Source: JBDSLU01 sp031407765
GTDB taxonomy: Bacteria; Acidobacteriota; Vicinamibacteria; Vicinamibacterales; Vicinamibacteraceae
NCBI GenBank assembly: GCA_031407765.1
Contig: JANOIR010000045.1
Location: 1-22,136, forward strand
Direction: 5' to 3'
DNA length: 22,136 nucleotides
Shown here in pieces: positions 1-8,057 of the stretch. The number at the start of each line of letters is the position of its first letter. The stretch's first letter is position 1. Both the position numbers and the translations under genes were made by a program. The notes under the pieces were generated by a model. The model was not told the DNA's origin. It worked only from the letters and a program-made list of their open reading frames with translations, and made no database searches.

Positions 1-131
1 GCGGCGTCGACCTCGTCGTCGCCGTCACGACCAGCCCGCGCATCGAGCGCCTCGAGCGCCACCGGCACGACCTCACCTTCGACCACCGGCATCACGTCGC
101 CCCCCGTCCACGTTCGTCCCTGTACAGGCAT
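1..131 (-). CDS. N-terminal fragment of an unidentified protein, cut by the window edge
   Basis: A minus-strand reading frame starts with ATG at 131 and stays open to the left edge (43 codons seen). The visible protein begins MPVQGRTWTGGDVMPVVEG and becomes acidic (DGDDEVDA) near the edge. The start is supported by a strong Shine-Dalgarno, GGAGG, five bases upstream. Third codon positions become strongly GC-rich after the first dozen codons, as expected for a real gene in this genome. I recognise no domain in 43 residues. A competing plus-strand frame is also open across 3-131, but it has no start in view and runs on into non-coding-looking sequence, so I prefer the minus strand. Confidence 0.45.
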   Translation of the reverse strand, partial: MPVQGRTWTGGDVMPVVEGEVVPVALEALDARAGRDGDDEVDA

Positions 132-377
132 ACCAACCTCCGACCTTCCGCTCGCAAATGCCACGCCACGCTAGTGTCCCGTCCGCGTGATGCTACCAAA
201 GCCATCACTTCCCAAATGCACGGTGTGCGATGCGCAGTCGAGCCTCTCGGCACCCGTCACGAGATCGCTGGTGTCGGGCGTGGCGCCTCCACGAGGAGGG
301 TCGGACCCGAACGACACGTTCTCGCACCTCGGCCATGGCCGGAATAGGGACTATCTGGGAGAGAGTACGGAATTCGC
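132..377. other. Intergenic region between divergent or unrelated genes, with one 12-bp palindrome
   Basis: This 246-bp stretch lies between the start of the edge gene (131) and the stop of the minus-strand kinase (378). Its short plus-strand ORFs lack a credible ribosome site and show no family signature. A perfect palindrome, cggccatggccg, sits at 330-341. It is downstream of the 378-1427 kinase gene, but it is short and has no T-tract, so I do not call it a terminator. The region must also hold the promoter of the edge gene, but I cannot point to convincing -35/-10 boxes. Confidence 0.4.
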
Positions 378-1427
378 CTAGGTTCGAGACGGCAGGGCTG
401 GAAGCGTCACCAGGAAGGTGGAGCCGCCGACGGCGTCGCTGCGGAGGTCGACATGGCCGCCGTGCTTCTCGATGAGCTTGCGCGCGATGGTCAAGCCGAG
501 GCCCAGACCGCCGTGCGGCCGCGTCGACGAGGTGTCCGACTGGGTGAAGGGCTCGAACACGCGATCGAAGTGGGCGGGCCCGATGCCCGGTCCGCTGTCG
601 GTGACGAAGATCAGGACGCGGTCACCGAGCTGGCGGATGCCGGTCCGGACACGGCCGCCGGCCGGCGTGAACTTGACTGCGTTGTCGAGGATGTGACGGA
701 GCGCGACCCGCAGTCCGGCGGCGTCGCCGCGGACCCACATCGGCCCGCTGGCCCACGGCTCGCGTTCGGCGACGGTCGCCTCCTCCGTCAGCCCGACGCG
801 CGCCACCGACGCGATCGGCTGCAGCCCGTCGAGCAACCCCCGCATCATGGCGCAGATGTCCACGCGGTCCCACAGATCGGCTGGGGCCTCGGGGTCGGCG
901 ACGGCGAGCAGCTCGTCGACCAGCGCCAGCTGACGCCGGGCATTCCGCTCGATCACCTCGAGGCCGTGATCGACATCCTGCCGCGGCAGGGAAAGTGGCG
1001 TGCGGAGCAGCTCCGTCCAGCCGAGGATCGCGTTGAGCGGCGTGCGCAGTTCGTGCGACACCATGGCCAGGAATTCTTCCTTCAGGCGCCGGGGATCCGC
1101 CGCGCCATGCCCGACCGCGTTCTGGCGTGGTCCGATCCAGGCGGCGATGCCGGTCCCGACGGCGGCGAGCAGCCCCACCGCCACCACGTCCATCGCCTCC
1201 GGGCTCGTCTCGGTGTACACCGGCAGCAGGCCGAGCGCGACGATCGCGCCGGTCCCCGTCGCGGCCTGGCCGGCCGGGCGGCCCCACCAGCGGGTCGCCA
1301 GCAGCACCGCCAGCAGCAGCACCGGCAGGCCGACGTGATGCAGAGGGATCCCGACCGCAAGCGACCCGGCCGCCGTGGTCAGTGCCAACGCCGCGCCGAA
1401 GCCAGCTCCCATCGTGTGCCCACTCAT
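378..1427 (-). CDS. Membrane-bound sensor histidine kinase, four predicted TM helices
   Basis: A 349-residue sensor kinase. The N-terminus (about residues 7-99) has four hydrophobic stretches, giving a compact membrane sensor with almost no periplasmic loop. The dimerisation/phosphoacceptor helix follows, with H-box SHELRTPLNAILGWTE and phosphorylatable His125. The ATPase domain shows the N box (HILDNAVKFTPAG), G1 (DSGPGIG) and G2 (GGLGLGLTIARKL). No receiver domain is present. The frame can be extended to a GTG at 1478, but that would overlap the end of the upstream kinase gene. The ATG at 1427 leaves a 25-bp gap, so I chose it; the ribosome site is weak for either start. It is the last gene of the minus-strand operon 3680-378, and its H-box closely resembles that of the upstream kinase, suggesting duplication or a shared partner. 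The sensed signal is unknown. Confidence 0.9.
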   Translation of the reverse strand: MSGHTMGAGFGAALALTTAAGSLAVGIPLHHVGLPVLLLAVLLATRWWGRPAGQAATGTGAIVALGLLPVYTETSPEAMDVVAVGLLAAVGTGIAAWIGPRQNAVGHGAADPRRLKEEFLAMVSHELRTPLNAILGWTELLRTPLSLPRQDVDHGLEVIERNARRQLALVDELLAVADPEAPADLWDRVDICAMMRGLLDGLQPIASVARVGLTEEATVAEREPWASGPMWVRGDAAGLRVALRHILDNAVKFTPAGGRVRTGIRQLGDRVLIFVTDSGPGIGPAHFDRVFEPFTQSDTSSTRPHGGLGLGLTIARKLIEKHGGHVDLRSDAVGGSTFLVTLPALPSRT

Positions 1428-1452
1428 CCCCGTGTCCCAGGTCGCGACCCGT

Positions 1453-2853
1453 TCAGCCAGAGCCGGCTCCTTTCGCACGCGTCGACTGTTCCGAGACCCG
1501 GCGCACGGCGTCGATCAACTCGTGCGGCGGTATCGGCTTGGCCAGATGCTCGGCGAACCCCGCCCGCGCCGTGCGCGTACGCTCCGGCGTGCCGGCGTGA
1601 GCGGTCATGGCGATCGCGGGGACGGCCCGCCCGGCACCGCCGCGGCCGCGGATCGCCGCGAGCAGCCCGTAGCCGTCGATGCCAGGCATGGCGATGTCGG
1701 TGAGCACGACGTCGGGCCGCCACTCCTCGAACACCTGGATCGCTTCGGCCGCCGAGGCGGCGATGCGGGCGTCCGCGCCAGCCGCGGCGAGGATGTGGCC
1801 GAGGAGATCGCGCCAGTCGGGCTCGTCGTCGACGGCGAGAATGCGCACACCGGCGAGCGGCGTCGCCACCGCCGGCCGCGCCGCTTCGTGCGAGCCGCTG
1901 CCGCGCGCCTCCGTCTCGAGGGCCGGCAGCGTCACCGTGAAGGTCGAGCCGCGGCCAGGGCCGTCGCTCAACGCGGCGACGCGGCCGCCGTGGCCGACGA
2001 CGATCATCCGGGCCAGCGCCAGGCCGAGCCCGAAGCTTGACTGATCGCGCGGCATCGGGCCTGGCTGCTGGCGGAACGGTTCGAAGACGTGCGGCAGGAA
2101 CGCCGGATCGATGCCCTCACCGGTGTCGCTGATGGCGATCGTCACCTCCGACTCGCTGCGCGAGGCGCGCACGGTGACCATGCCGCCCGCCGGGGTGAAG
2201 CGGATGGCGTTGGTGAGCAGATTGCGCAGCACCTGCTGGAGGCGGCGCGGATCGCCGCTGACCGTCGCGGTGATCGACGCGCAGTCGAGGCCGATGCCCT
2301 TGCGCTCGATCTCGGGGCGGATGGCCTGACAGGCCTCGTCGATTGCGTCCTGGATCCGCATCGGGCGCGGCTCGATGTGCACCGCGCCGCTGACGACACG
2401 CGACATGTCGACGAGGTCGTCGAGCAGCTGGCACTGCCGTAGCGCGTTGCGCCGGATGACGCGGAGGGCGTCGCCGACGTCGGCTGGCAAATCGCTGCGC
2501 GGCTCGAGCAGCTGCGTCCAGCCCAGGATGGCGTTGAGAGGGCTGCGCAGCTCGTGCGAAATCGTGTACATGAGCTCGTCGCGCCGATGCGCCGCCTCGA
2601 GCGCCGCGGCACGGGACCGCGTCAGCGCTTCGATGGTCTGTTCCAGTTCACGGAGGTGAGCACCAGGATCGACGGCCGGGGCGAAGTCGGCGCTGGCCGG
2701 GTCGCCGCGGCTGTCAGGGTGGGTTTCGTCGTCGTCGTCGGAACGGCGCTTCAACCAGAGGGTGCTCGACAGCAGGACCAGCCCGAGCACCGCCCAGGCC
2801 GACCACCCCGGCAGGGACGACAACGCGAGCAGCAGGCCGCCGAACGGCGTCAT
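1453..2853 (-). CDS. Hybrid histidine kinase: TM anchor, kinase, C-terminal receiver
   Basis: A 466-residue hybrid kinase. One hydrophobic segment (about residues 5-33, ending in KRR) is followed by an acidic stretch and a short coiled coil (about 58-85). The phosphoacceptor helix has H-box ISHELRSPLNAILGWTQ with His100. The ATPase domain has NLLTNAIRFTPAGG, DTGEGID and FGLGLALARM. A receiver follows, with acid pair DDE, phosphoacceptor Asp386 in VLTDIAMPGIDG and the conserved Lys in HLAKP. The start is the ATG at 2853, preceded by GGGAAGG; the frame remains open far upstream, but that part runs antisense through the neighbouring regulator frame and is not coding. With no periplasmic domain, it probably senses through the membrane or takes signal from a partner. 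It lies between the LuxR-type regulator (173 bp upstream) and a second kinase (25 bp downstream). His-to-Asp transfer to the internal receiver and then to the LuxR-type regulator is an inference. Confidence 0.9.
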   Translation of the reverse strand: MTPFGGLLLALSSLPGWSAWAVLGLVLLSSTLWLKRRSDDDDETHPDSRGDPASADFAPAVDPGAHLRELEQTIEALTRSRAAALEAAHRRDELMYTISHELRSPLNAILGWTQLLEPRSDLPADVGDALRVIRRNALRQCQLLDDLVDMSRVVSGAVHIEPRPMRIQDAIDEACQAIRPEIERKGIGLDCASITATVSGDPRRLQQVLRNLLTNAIRFTPAGGMVTVRASRSESEVTIAISDTGEGIDPAFLPHVFEPFRQQPGPMPRDQSSFGLGLALARMIVVGHGGRVAALSDGPGRGSTFTVTLPALETEARGSGSHEAARPAVATPLAGVRILAVDDEPDWRDLLGHILAAAGADARIAASAAEAIQVFEEWRPDVVLTDIAMPGIDGYGLLAAIRGRGGAGRAVPAIAMTAHAGTPERTRTARAGFAEHLAKPIPPHELIDAVRRVSEQSTRAKGAGSG

Positions 2854-2965
2854 GCCTTCCCGCCAAGCAACATCGCTGCCGCGATGGACGGCCGCCGCGC
2901 GTGGCCGGCCCGCCGGTGGCAGGCTCGCCCCCGCGGATCGCGCCGCGAAATGGTACCGGAACGGC

Positions 2966-2979
2966 TGCGCGTGAGCGCA
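2966..2979. other. Small inverted repeat in the regulator-kinase gap
   Basis: The sequence tgcgc-gtga-gcgca forms a 5-bp stem with a 4-base loop within the 179-bp gap (2854-3032) between the LuxR-type regulator and the downstream hybrid kinase. It could attenuate or process the operon transcript, or be a LuxR-type operator. It is short enough to occur by chance in GC-rich DNA. I see no convincing promoter elsewhere in the gap. Confidence 0.2.
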
Positions 2980-3032
2980 CGCCTTCACAAGGTTGGTGTG
3001 CGAGTGCCGCTCACGGCGCGGCAGGGCGCGCC

Positions 3033-3680
3033 TCAGCTGTCCTGGAACCAGTCGCGAAGCAGGGCGTAGCGCACGAGCTGCAGCCGGCTGTTCATGCCGA
3101 GCTTGCGCATGCCGTTGGTCTTGTGGACTTCGACGGTCTTCACGCTCAGGCCCAGACGGTGCGCGATGTCCTTGTTGCTGTAGCCCCAGGCCGTGAGGCG
3201 GAGCACCTCGGTCTCGCGCGGGGTAATCGTGGGCGGCGACTTGGCGGGGCGGCCGCGCACGACCAGGCCGACCAATCCCTCGTTGAGCGAGGGATCGAGA
3301 TATGGACGCCCGCTCGCCACGGTGCGGATCGCGCTCAGGAGCTCCGTGGAGCTGCTCTGTTTCAGCGCGTATCCGGCGGCTCCCGCGCGCAGCAACTCGC
3401 CCAGGTAGCTGTCCTCGCCATGGCGGGTCAGCGTCAGCACCTTCACGCTCGGCGCGAGCCGGCGGACGGCGGCGGTCGCCTGCAGCCCGTTCATCGCACC
3501 CGGCATGCTGACGTCCATCAACAGCACGTCCGGCTGCAGCGCTACCGCGGCGTCGACCGCTTGCTGCCCGTTCAGAGCCTCGCCGATCACCTCGAGGTCG
3601 GGCTGGGCGCTGAGGAGCAGTTTGAGGGCGTCGCGGACGATGGCGTGGTCGTCGGCGAGGACGAGGCGAATGGCGCTCAC
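3033..3680 (-). CDS. LuxR/NarL-family two-component response regulator
   Basis: A 215-residue DNA-binding response regulator. The N-terminal receiver carries acid residues in LVLADDH (Asp10/Asp11), phosphoacceptor Asp56 in LLMDVSMPG, the switch threonine in VLTLTRHG and the conserved Lys in GYALKQ. The loop after the Asp reads SMPGAMNG, one residue longer than the usual MPGMNG. The C-terminal LuxR helix-turn-helix is unmistakable: TPRETEVLRLTAWGYSNKDI followed by LGLSVKTVEVHKTNGMRKLG. The start is GTG at 3680 with GAGGAAGG upstream; an in-frame extension would merge it into a long antisense frame. It is the first gene of the minus-strand operon with two histidine kinases, and its promoter must lie in 3681-3854, shared with the divergent hybrid kinase. 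It most likely carries the transcriptional output of those kinases. Targets are unknown. Confidence 0.95.
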   Translation of the reverse strand: MSAIRLVLADDHAIVRDALKLLLSAQPDLEVIGEALNGQQAVDAAVALQPDVLLMDVSMPGAMNGLQATAAVRRLAPSVKVLTLTRHGEDSYLGELLRAGAAGYALKQSSSTELLSAIRTVASGRPYLDPSLNEGLVGLVVRGRPAKSPPTITPRETEVLRLTAWGYSNKDIAHRLGLSVKTVEVHKTNGMRKLGMNSRLQLVRYALLRDWFQDS

Positions 3681-3795
3681 GGGTCGGCCTTCCTCGGCAA
3701 ATGCTGATTCTACGCTCAACCTTTGGACTCGGCAGGGGCAATCCACGGCCCTCGCCGGCCGCCACGGGGCGGGCCGGGCCTGACACGGCTTCGTC

Positions 3796-3824
3796 ATCAC
3801 AGCGGCATGGGGCGCTGATAGAAT
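3796..3824 (+). promoter_or_regulatory. Candidate sigma-70-type promoter for the 3855 hybrid kinase
   Basis: ATCACA (3796-3801; four of six to TTGACA) and TAGAAT (3819-3824; five of six to TATAAT) are separated by 17 bases. They lie about 30 bases before the ATG at 3855, inside the divergent gap between the kinase and the LuxR-type regulator. The sequence is AT-richer than its surroundings. The match was found by eye; promoter consensus in this lineage is uncertain. Confidence 0.35.
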
Positions 3825-3854
3825 CCAGCTCGTCGGAGTCGCCTCCCGATCGCC

Positions 3855-6800
3855 ATGGGTACTGCCCCCGCCCGCCCGCAGTTCAACGCGCAGCTCAGCG
3901 GCGCTCGCTTCGAGCCCGCCCCCGGTGCCGCGTCCGATCCGGTCAGCGAGACGGTGGGGCGAACGGCGGCGCTGACCGACCTGACCGGCGGCGCCGCGTT
4001 CGTCGTCGATCCGGCGCTGCGCTGCCTGGTCGCGCAGGGCGACGCCATTCGTCTCGCCGGCCTGGCCACGGACGACATCGTCGGCCGGCCGATCGCCGAG
4101 CTCCTCGACCCGGTGCTGGCGGCGCGGCTCGAGCCGCATTGCCGGCTGGCCCTCGACGGGCACCCGTTCACCTACGAGCACGAGGCGCGCGGCCGCGGCT
4201 ACCTGTCGCGCGGCCTGCCGCTGCGCGAGGCGTCGGGCGCGGTGTACGCGGCGCTCGTCGTCACCTACGACATCACCGATCGCCGGCAGGCCGATGCCCT
4301 GCGCCGGCGCAGCGAGGAAGCGTTCTCGACGCTCATCGAGCACGCGCCGTTCGCCGTCTACGTCGTCGACGCGAACCTCCGGCTGCGGGCGATGAACCAC
4401 GGCGCCGAGGCGCTGTTCCATGGCATCGAGCCGCTGCTCGGCCGCGACTTCAGCGCGATCGCGCGAGCCATGTGGCCGGAGCCGCGCGCCGCCGAGGTCG
4501 TTCGCGTCTTCCAGCGGACGCTCGCCACCGGCGACGCCTACGTCGCGGAGCGCGCCGGCGCGCTCCGCGGCAGCGGCCGCATGGCGGCCTACGACTGGCA
4601 GATCCAGCGCCTCACCCTGCCCGACGGCACCACCGGCGTCGTCTGCTACGCCTACGACCTGACGCCGATCCGCGAGGCCGAGCGCGTGGTCACCCAGGCC
4701 GCGTCGCGCAACGCCTTCCTGGTCGGGTTCACCGACGCGGTGCGCGCGCTGCCGGGCGCGCGCGAGGTCATCGCGTCGGCGGCGGCGCGCCTCGGTCAGG
4801 CGCTGGGCGCCAGCCATGTGGCCTACGCCGACGTCGACGCCGACACCGGCGTCGACACCGTCGAGGACGACTGGAGCGACGGCCCGATGGCGTCCACCGC
4901 CGGCCGTCACCGCTTCGCGGACTTCGGCCACGGCGTCATGGACGAGCTCCGTGCCGGGCGTACGCTCGCCATCGCCGACGTCCGCGCCGACGAGCGCACG
5001 CAGCGGCCCGAGATCCAGGCGGCGTTCGCGCGGGTCTTTGTCGCGGCCTGCCTCGACGTGCCGCTGGTCAAGGCCGGACGCCTGGTGGCGGTGCTGGCGG
5101 TCTCCCAGACCGAGCCGCGCCAGTGGCTACCCACTGAGATCGCGCTGGCCCAGGAAGTCGCCGAGCGGACCTGGGCCGCGGTCGAACACGCACGCGCCGA
5201 AGCGCGCCTGCGCGAGAGCGAGGCCCGGCTCAAACTGGCGCTCGACGCGTCCGGCATGGGCACGTTCGTCTGGCACGTCGATGAGGGGCGCGGCGAGCCG
5301 GACGCCCGCGCCCTCGAGCTGTTCGGCATCACCGAGGCCAGCCCCTCGCCGCAGCAGGCGCTCGAGACACTAGTCCACCCCGACGACCGCCCGCGCTATG
5401 CCGCCGCGGTGGCGCACGCGCTCGATCCGGCCGGCGCCGGCACCCTGCGCGAGGACATTCGCGTCCTGGTTCCCGGCGGTGACGTGCGTTGGCTCGCGAT
5501 CACGGCGCGGACGACCTTCGCCGGCCAGCAGCCCGTGGTGGAAGTGCCGCGTCGCGCCGAGACGGGCGAGGCGCCCGGCGATCCAGGCGCGAGGAGGGAG
5601 AATATCGGGAATATTCGACCGACGAGCAACGCCGAGCGCCGGGATGCATCGCCCGTCGAACGCAGCGGGACTTTCACCACGGGCTGCCAGCCGCGCCGCG
5701 CCGTGCGGATCGCCGGCGTCGTCGCCGACATCGACGACCGCAAGCGGATCGAAGCGTCGCTGCGCGAGCGCGAAGAGGCGCTCACCGGCGCCGACCGCCG
5801 CAAGGACGAGTTCCTCGCGATGCTGGCGCACGAGCTGCGCAACCCGCTGGCGCCGATTCGCGCCGGGCTCGAGCTGATTCGCCTGAACGGCGATTCGCGG
5901 ATCGCGGTCGAGCGCACGCGCGCGATCATGGAACGGCAGGTCGGCCACATGGTGCGGCTCATCGACGACCTGCTCGACGTCTCGCGCATCAGCTCGGGCA
6001 AGGTCCACCTGCAGCGCCGGCCGACACCGGTGGACGTCCTGGTCAACACCGCCGTCGAAGCCAACCGCGAGGCCATCACGGCCGCCCGCCTGACGCTCGA
6101 CCTGGCCCTGCCCGACACCCCGACCTGGCTGGATACCGACCCGACGCGCGGCGTCCAGGTGATCTCGAACGTCCTGCACAACGCCGTGAAGTTCACCGAC
6201 GCCGGTGGCCGCATCGCGATCAGCGCACGGGTCGAGGACGGCGGCGGATCGATGCTGGCACTGACCATCACCGACTCGGGGATGGGCATCTCGGCCGAGA
6301 TGCTGCCGCGCGTCTTCGACCTGTTCACCCAGGATCGCGCCGCCGGCAGCCGCTCGCACACCGGGCTCGGCATCGGGCTGGCGCTGGCGCGCCGGCTGAT
6401 CGAGATGCACGGCGGCACCATCGAGGCGCGGAGTGACGGCGCCGGCCGTGGCAGCACCTTCACCATCCGGCTGCCGGTCGCGAACGCGGGCGAGACGCCG
6501 CCTCCCGCCGAATCGTCACACCTGGCGACACCGCGCACCCGCCACCGCGTCGTCGTCGTCGACGACAACGTCGATGCCGCCAACGCGATGGCCATGCTGA
6601 TCACCGCGCTCGGCGGCGAGGCACGCGTCGCCACCGACGGACCAGGCGGACTGGCGCAGGTACTGGCGTGGTCGCCGACGCTGGTCCTGCTCGACATCGG
6701 GATGCCGGGCATGGACGGCTACGAGACGTGCCGCCGCATCCGCCAGGCGATGGGCACGCGGGTCATGGTGGTGGCGCTGACGGGCTGGGGCCAGGAACAG

Positions 6801-6911
6801 GACAAGCGCGACGCACAGCGCGCCGGCTTCGACGCCCACCTGACCAAGCCCGCCGATCCGGCCGCGCTGGAGCGGTTGCTGGCCGAGTACGGCCGTGCGG
6901 ATTCTTCCTGA
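3855..6911 (+). CDS. Soluble hybrid histidine kinase (PAS-PAS-GAF-PAS-HK-REC) with an in-frame insertion in PAS3
   Basis: A 1018-residue kinase with no TM segment, so probably cytoplasmic. Domains in order: PAS about 40-145 (ends YDITDRRQ), PAS about 150-275, GAF-like about 285-445, PAS about 452-626 (contains HPDDRPRY, ends ADIDDRKR), phosphoacceptor helix with AHELRNPLAPIRAGLELI (His659), ATPase about 760-875 (NVLHNAVKFTDAGG, DSGMGIS, GLGIGLALARRL) and receiver about 897-1012 (VVVVDDN, Asp947 in LLDIGMPGMDG, HLTKP). Residues 559-612 are encoded by a palindromic element (see 5529-5686). They are rich in R, G, E, T and P and unlike a PAS fold. Removing the element plus one copy of the flanking CCAG gives TTFAGQPRRAVRIAGVVAD, a normal PAS end. 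No obvious Shine-Dalgarno precedes the ATG at 3855, so the start could be slightly off. It is divergent from the LuxR-type regulator operon and convergent with galactokinase. Ligands of the sensory domains are unknown, and no output gene is adjacent. Confidence 0.93.
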   Translation: MGTAPARPQFNAQLSGARFEPAPGAASDPVSETVGRTAALTDLTGGAAFVVDPALRCLVAQGDAIRLAGLATDDIVGRPIAELLDPVLAARLEPHCRLALDGHPFTYEHEARGRGYLSRGLPLREASGAVYAALVVTYDITDRRQADALRRRSEEAFSTLIEHAPFAVYVVDANLRLRAMNHGAEALFHGIEPLLGRDFSAIARAMWPEPRAAEVVRVFQRTLATGDAYVAERAGALRGSGRMAAYDWQIQRLTLPDGTTGVVCYAYDLTPIREAERVVTQAASRNAFLVGFTDAVRALPGAREVIASAAARLGQALGASHVAYADVDADTGVDTVEDDWSDGPMASTAGRHRFADFGHGVMDELRAGRTLAIADVRADERTQRPEIQAAFARVFVAACLDVPLVKAGRLVAVLAVSQTEPRQWLPTEIALAQEVAERTWAAVEHARAEARLRESEARLKLALDASGMGTFVWHVDEGRGEPDARALELFGITEASPSPQQALETLVHPDDRPRYAAAVAHALDPAGAGTLREDIRVLVPGGDVRWLAITARTTFAGQQPVVEVPRRAETGEAPGDPGARRENIGNIRPTSNAERRDASPVERSGTFTTGCQPRRAVRIAGVVADIDDRKRIEASLREREEALTGADRRKDEFLAMLAHELRNPLAPIRAGLELIRLNGDSRIAVERTRAIMERQVGHMVRLIDDLLDVSRISSGKVHLQRRPTPVDVLVNTAVEANREAITAARLTLDLALPDTPTWLDTDPTRGVQVISNVLHNAVKFTDAGGRIAISARVEDGGGSMLALTITDSGMGISAEMLPRVFDLFTQDRAAGSRSHTGLGIGLALARRLIEMHGGTIEARSDGAGRGSTFTIRLPVANAGETPPPAESSHLATPRTRHRVVVVDDNVDAANAMAMLITALGGEARVATDGPGGLAQVLAWSPTLVLLDIGMPGMDGYETCRRIRQAMGTRVMVVALTGWGQEQDKRDAQRAGFDAHLTKPADPAALERLLAEYGRADSS
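5525..5690. mobile_element. MITE-like 158-bp palindromic element with CCAG flanking repeats, inserted in frame
   Basis: The element proper is 5529-5686. Its ends are imperfect inverted repeats: the left 22 bases start CAGCCCGTGGTGGAAGTGCC, and the reverse complement of the right end starts CAGCCCGTGGTGAAAGTCCC (20 of 22 match). Matching blocks continue inward: gacgggcga 5561-5569 with tcgcccgtc 5650-5658, and cccggcg 5574-5580 with cgccggg 5637-5643. An AT-rich hairpin, gaatat-cggga-atattc, sits at 5600-5616, almost exactly on the dyad centre (about 5607.5). CCAG occurs directly outside both ends (5525-5528 and 5687-5690), as expected of a 4-bp target duplication. Element plus one CCAG is 162 bp, exactly 54 codons, so the host frame is kept. 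No transposase is encoded, so it would be non-autonomous. A REP/REPIN-type palindrome is the main alternative. I found no second copy in this window. Confidence 0.75.
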
Positions 6912-6933
6912 GCCAGGACTCCCAAGACACGCG

Positions 6934-8043
6934 CTAGAGAGCTGGCGACAGGATGGTCGCGCGCCGGCCGGAGGTTTCGTCGTAGGCGCGCGCGATGCGT
7001 TCAGCGGCGGCGCGTCCGTCGTCGGCCCGCGCCAGCATCACCACCGCGCCGCCGAAGCCGCCTCCCGTCATCCGCGCGCCGTAGATGGCGGCGTCCGCCT
7101 GGCCCAGCGCAACGAGCGCATCGATATCGGCGGTGGTGATCTGGTAGTCGTCGCGCATCGAATCGTGCGAGTCGTTGAACAGCGCGCCGAGCGCCGGGAG
7201 GGCGGCGGCGCGCAGGGCGACGACCGCGTCCTGTACGCGCTGGTTCTCGGTGACGATGTGCCTGGCGCGTCGGGCCTGGACGTCGGGCAGGCGGGCGATG
7301 GCTGGCAGCGCGTCGACGCCGACGTCGCGCAGATGCGAGACGCCGAGCGCCGCCGCGGCGGCGAACGACTCGCGCCGCCGATCCACGTACTCGCCGCCGG
7401 CGTGCTGGTGCGAGACCCCGGAGTCGATCACCACGAGCTCGGCGGCGGCTGGCCACGCAATCCGCTCGAAGGCAACCGCGCGGGTGTCGATGAATAGCGC
7501 CTCGCCCGGCTGGCCGAGGCTGCAGGCCATCTGGTCCATGATCCCCACCGGCGCGCCGACGAAGTCGGTTTCGACGCGATGCGCCAGGCGCGCGATGGTG
7601 TGATCGTCGATCGGCAGACGGTAGAGCGCGCGCAGGCCGCGCAGCAGGCTGACGCACAGCGCCGCCGACGACGACACGCCACCGCCGACGGGGATCGTCG
7701 ACGCGATCCACACGTCGAACCCGGCGATCTCGATGTCGTGATCGCGCAGGACGCGCGTGACGCCCTGGACGTAGTCGATCCATCCGTGCCCGGGTTGCTC
7801 GTCGCCGACCAGGTACGTGGCGGCGTCACCACCGAGCGTGGCACTGTAGGCGCGCACGCGGCCGGCCGGGGCCGCGCGCAGCCAGACGTGGGTGCGCTGC
7901 GGCAGGATCGTCGGCAGCACGAAGCCGTGGTGATAGTCGGTATGCTCGCCGATCAGGTTGACGCGGCCCGGCGCATGGGCGTCCACGTCGGGAGCGCTCC
8001 CGAATGCCCGCCTGAACGCGTCGTCGACCGCCTGATCCGCCAT
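6934..8043 (-). CDS. galK: Galactokinase
   Basis: A 369-residue GHMP-family kinase, close to the usual galactokinase length; it phosphorylates galactose at C1 with ATP in the Leloir pathway in the cytoplasm. The galactokinase signature APGRVNLIGEHTDYHHG is at about residues 24-40. The GHMP ATP-binding loop is IPVGGGVSSSAAL (about 117-129). GIMDQMACSLG contains the expected catalytic Asp, and the C-terminal GHMP motif is MTGGGFGGAVV. The start is ATG at 8043; no clear Shine-Dalgarno is visible, but the N-terminal length fits the family. It ends 22 bp from the convergent 3855-6911 kinase. No galT, galE or sugar transporter is next to it, so the rest of the pathway must be elsewhere. It may be co-transcribed with the small upstream gene at 8097-8300. 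Confidence 0.96.
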   Translation of the reverse strand: MADQAVDDAFRRAFGSAPDVDAHAPGRVNLIGEHTDYHHGFVLPTILPQRTHVWLRAAPAGRVRAYSATLGGDAATYLVGDEQPGHGWIDYVQGVTRVLRDHDIEIAGFDVWIASTIPVGGGVSSSAALCVSLLRGLRALYRLPIDDHTIARLAHRVETDFVGAPVGIMDQMACSLGQPGEALFIDTRAVAFERIAWPAAAELVVIDSGVSHQHAGGEYVDRRRESFAAAAALGVSHLRDVGVDALPAIARLPDVQARRARHIVTENQRVQDAVVALRAAALPALGALFNDSHDSMRDDYQITTADIDALVALGQADAAIYGARMTGGGFGGAVVMLARADDGRAAAERIARAYDETSGRRATILSPAL

Positions 8044-8057
8044 GGCTGGTCACGGTA

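Noticed and set aside
3..347. Open plus-strand frame at the left edge (GVDLVVAVTTSPRIE...)
   Set aside because: It has no start in view, quickly turns into non-coding-like sequence, and is opposite a minus-strand start with a strong Shine-Dalgarno.
2854..3786. N-terminal extension of the 1453-2853 kinase to a 777-residue protein
   Set aside because: The extension is low-complexity and antisense-like, overlaps the regulator gene in another frame, and has no domain. The ATG at 2853 has a good ribosome site followed by a TM segment.
3033..4931. A 632-codon minus-strand frame extending the LuxR-type regulator far upstream
   Set aside because: Only the last 215 residues look like a protein family; the rest is antisense to the hybrid kinase and is Arg/Ala/Gly-rich shadow sequence. 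The GTG at 3680 with GAGGAAGG is the better start.
5529..5686. Reading the palindromic insertion as a group II intron or retron fragment because of the GTGAAAGTCCC-like end
   Set aside because: There is no domain V/VI-like structure, no reverse transcriptase, and the symmetry covers the whole element, which fits a MITE or REP-type palindrome better.
5370..6712. Minus-strand ORFs of 346 and 438 codons crossing the MITE-like element
   Set aside because: Antisense to kinase domains with no family resemblance. That both strands stay open across the element is noted as a property of the element, not as evidence of a gene.
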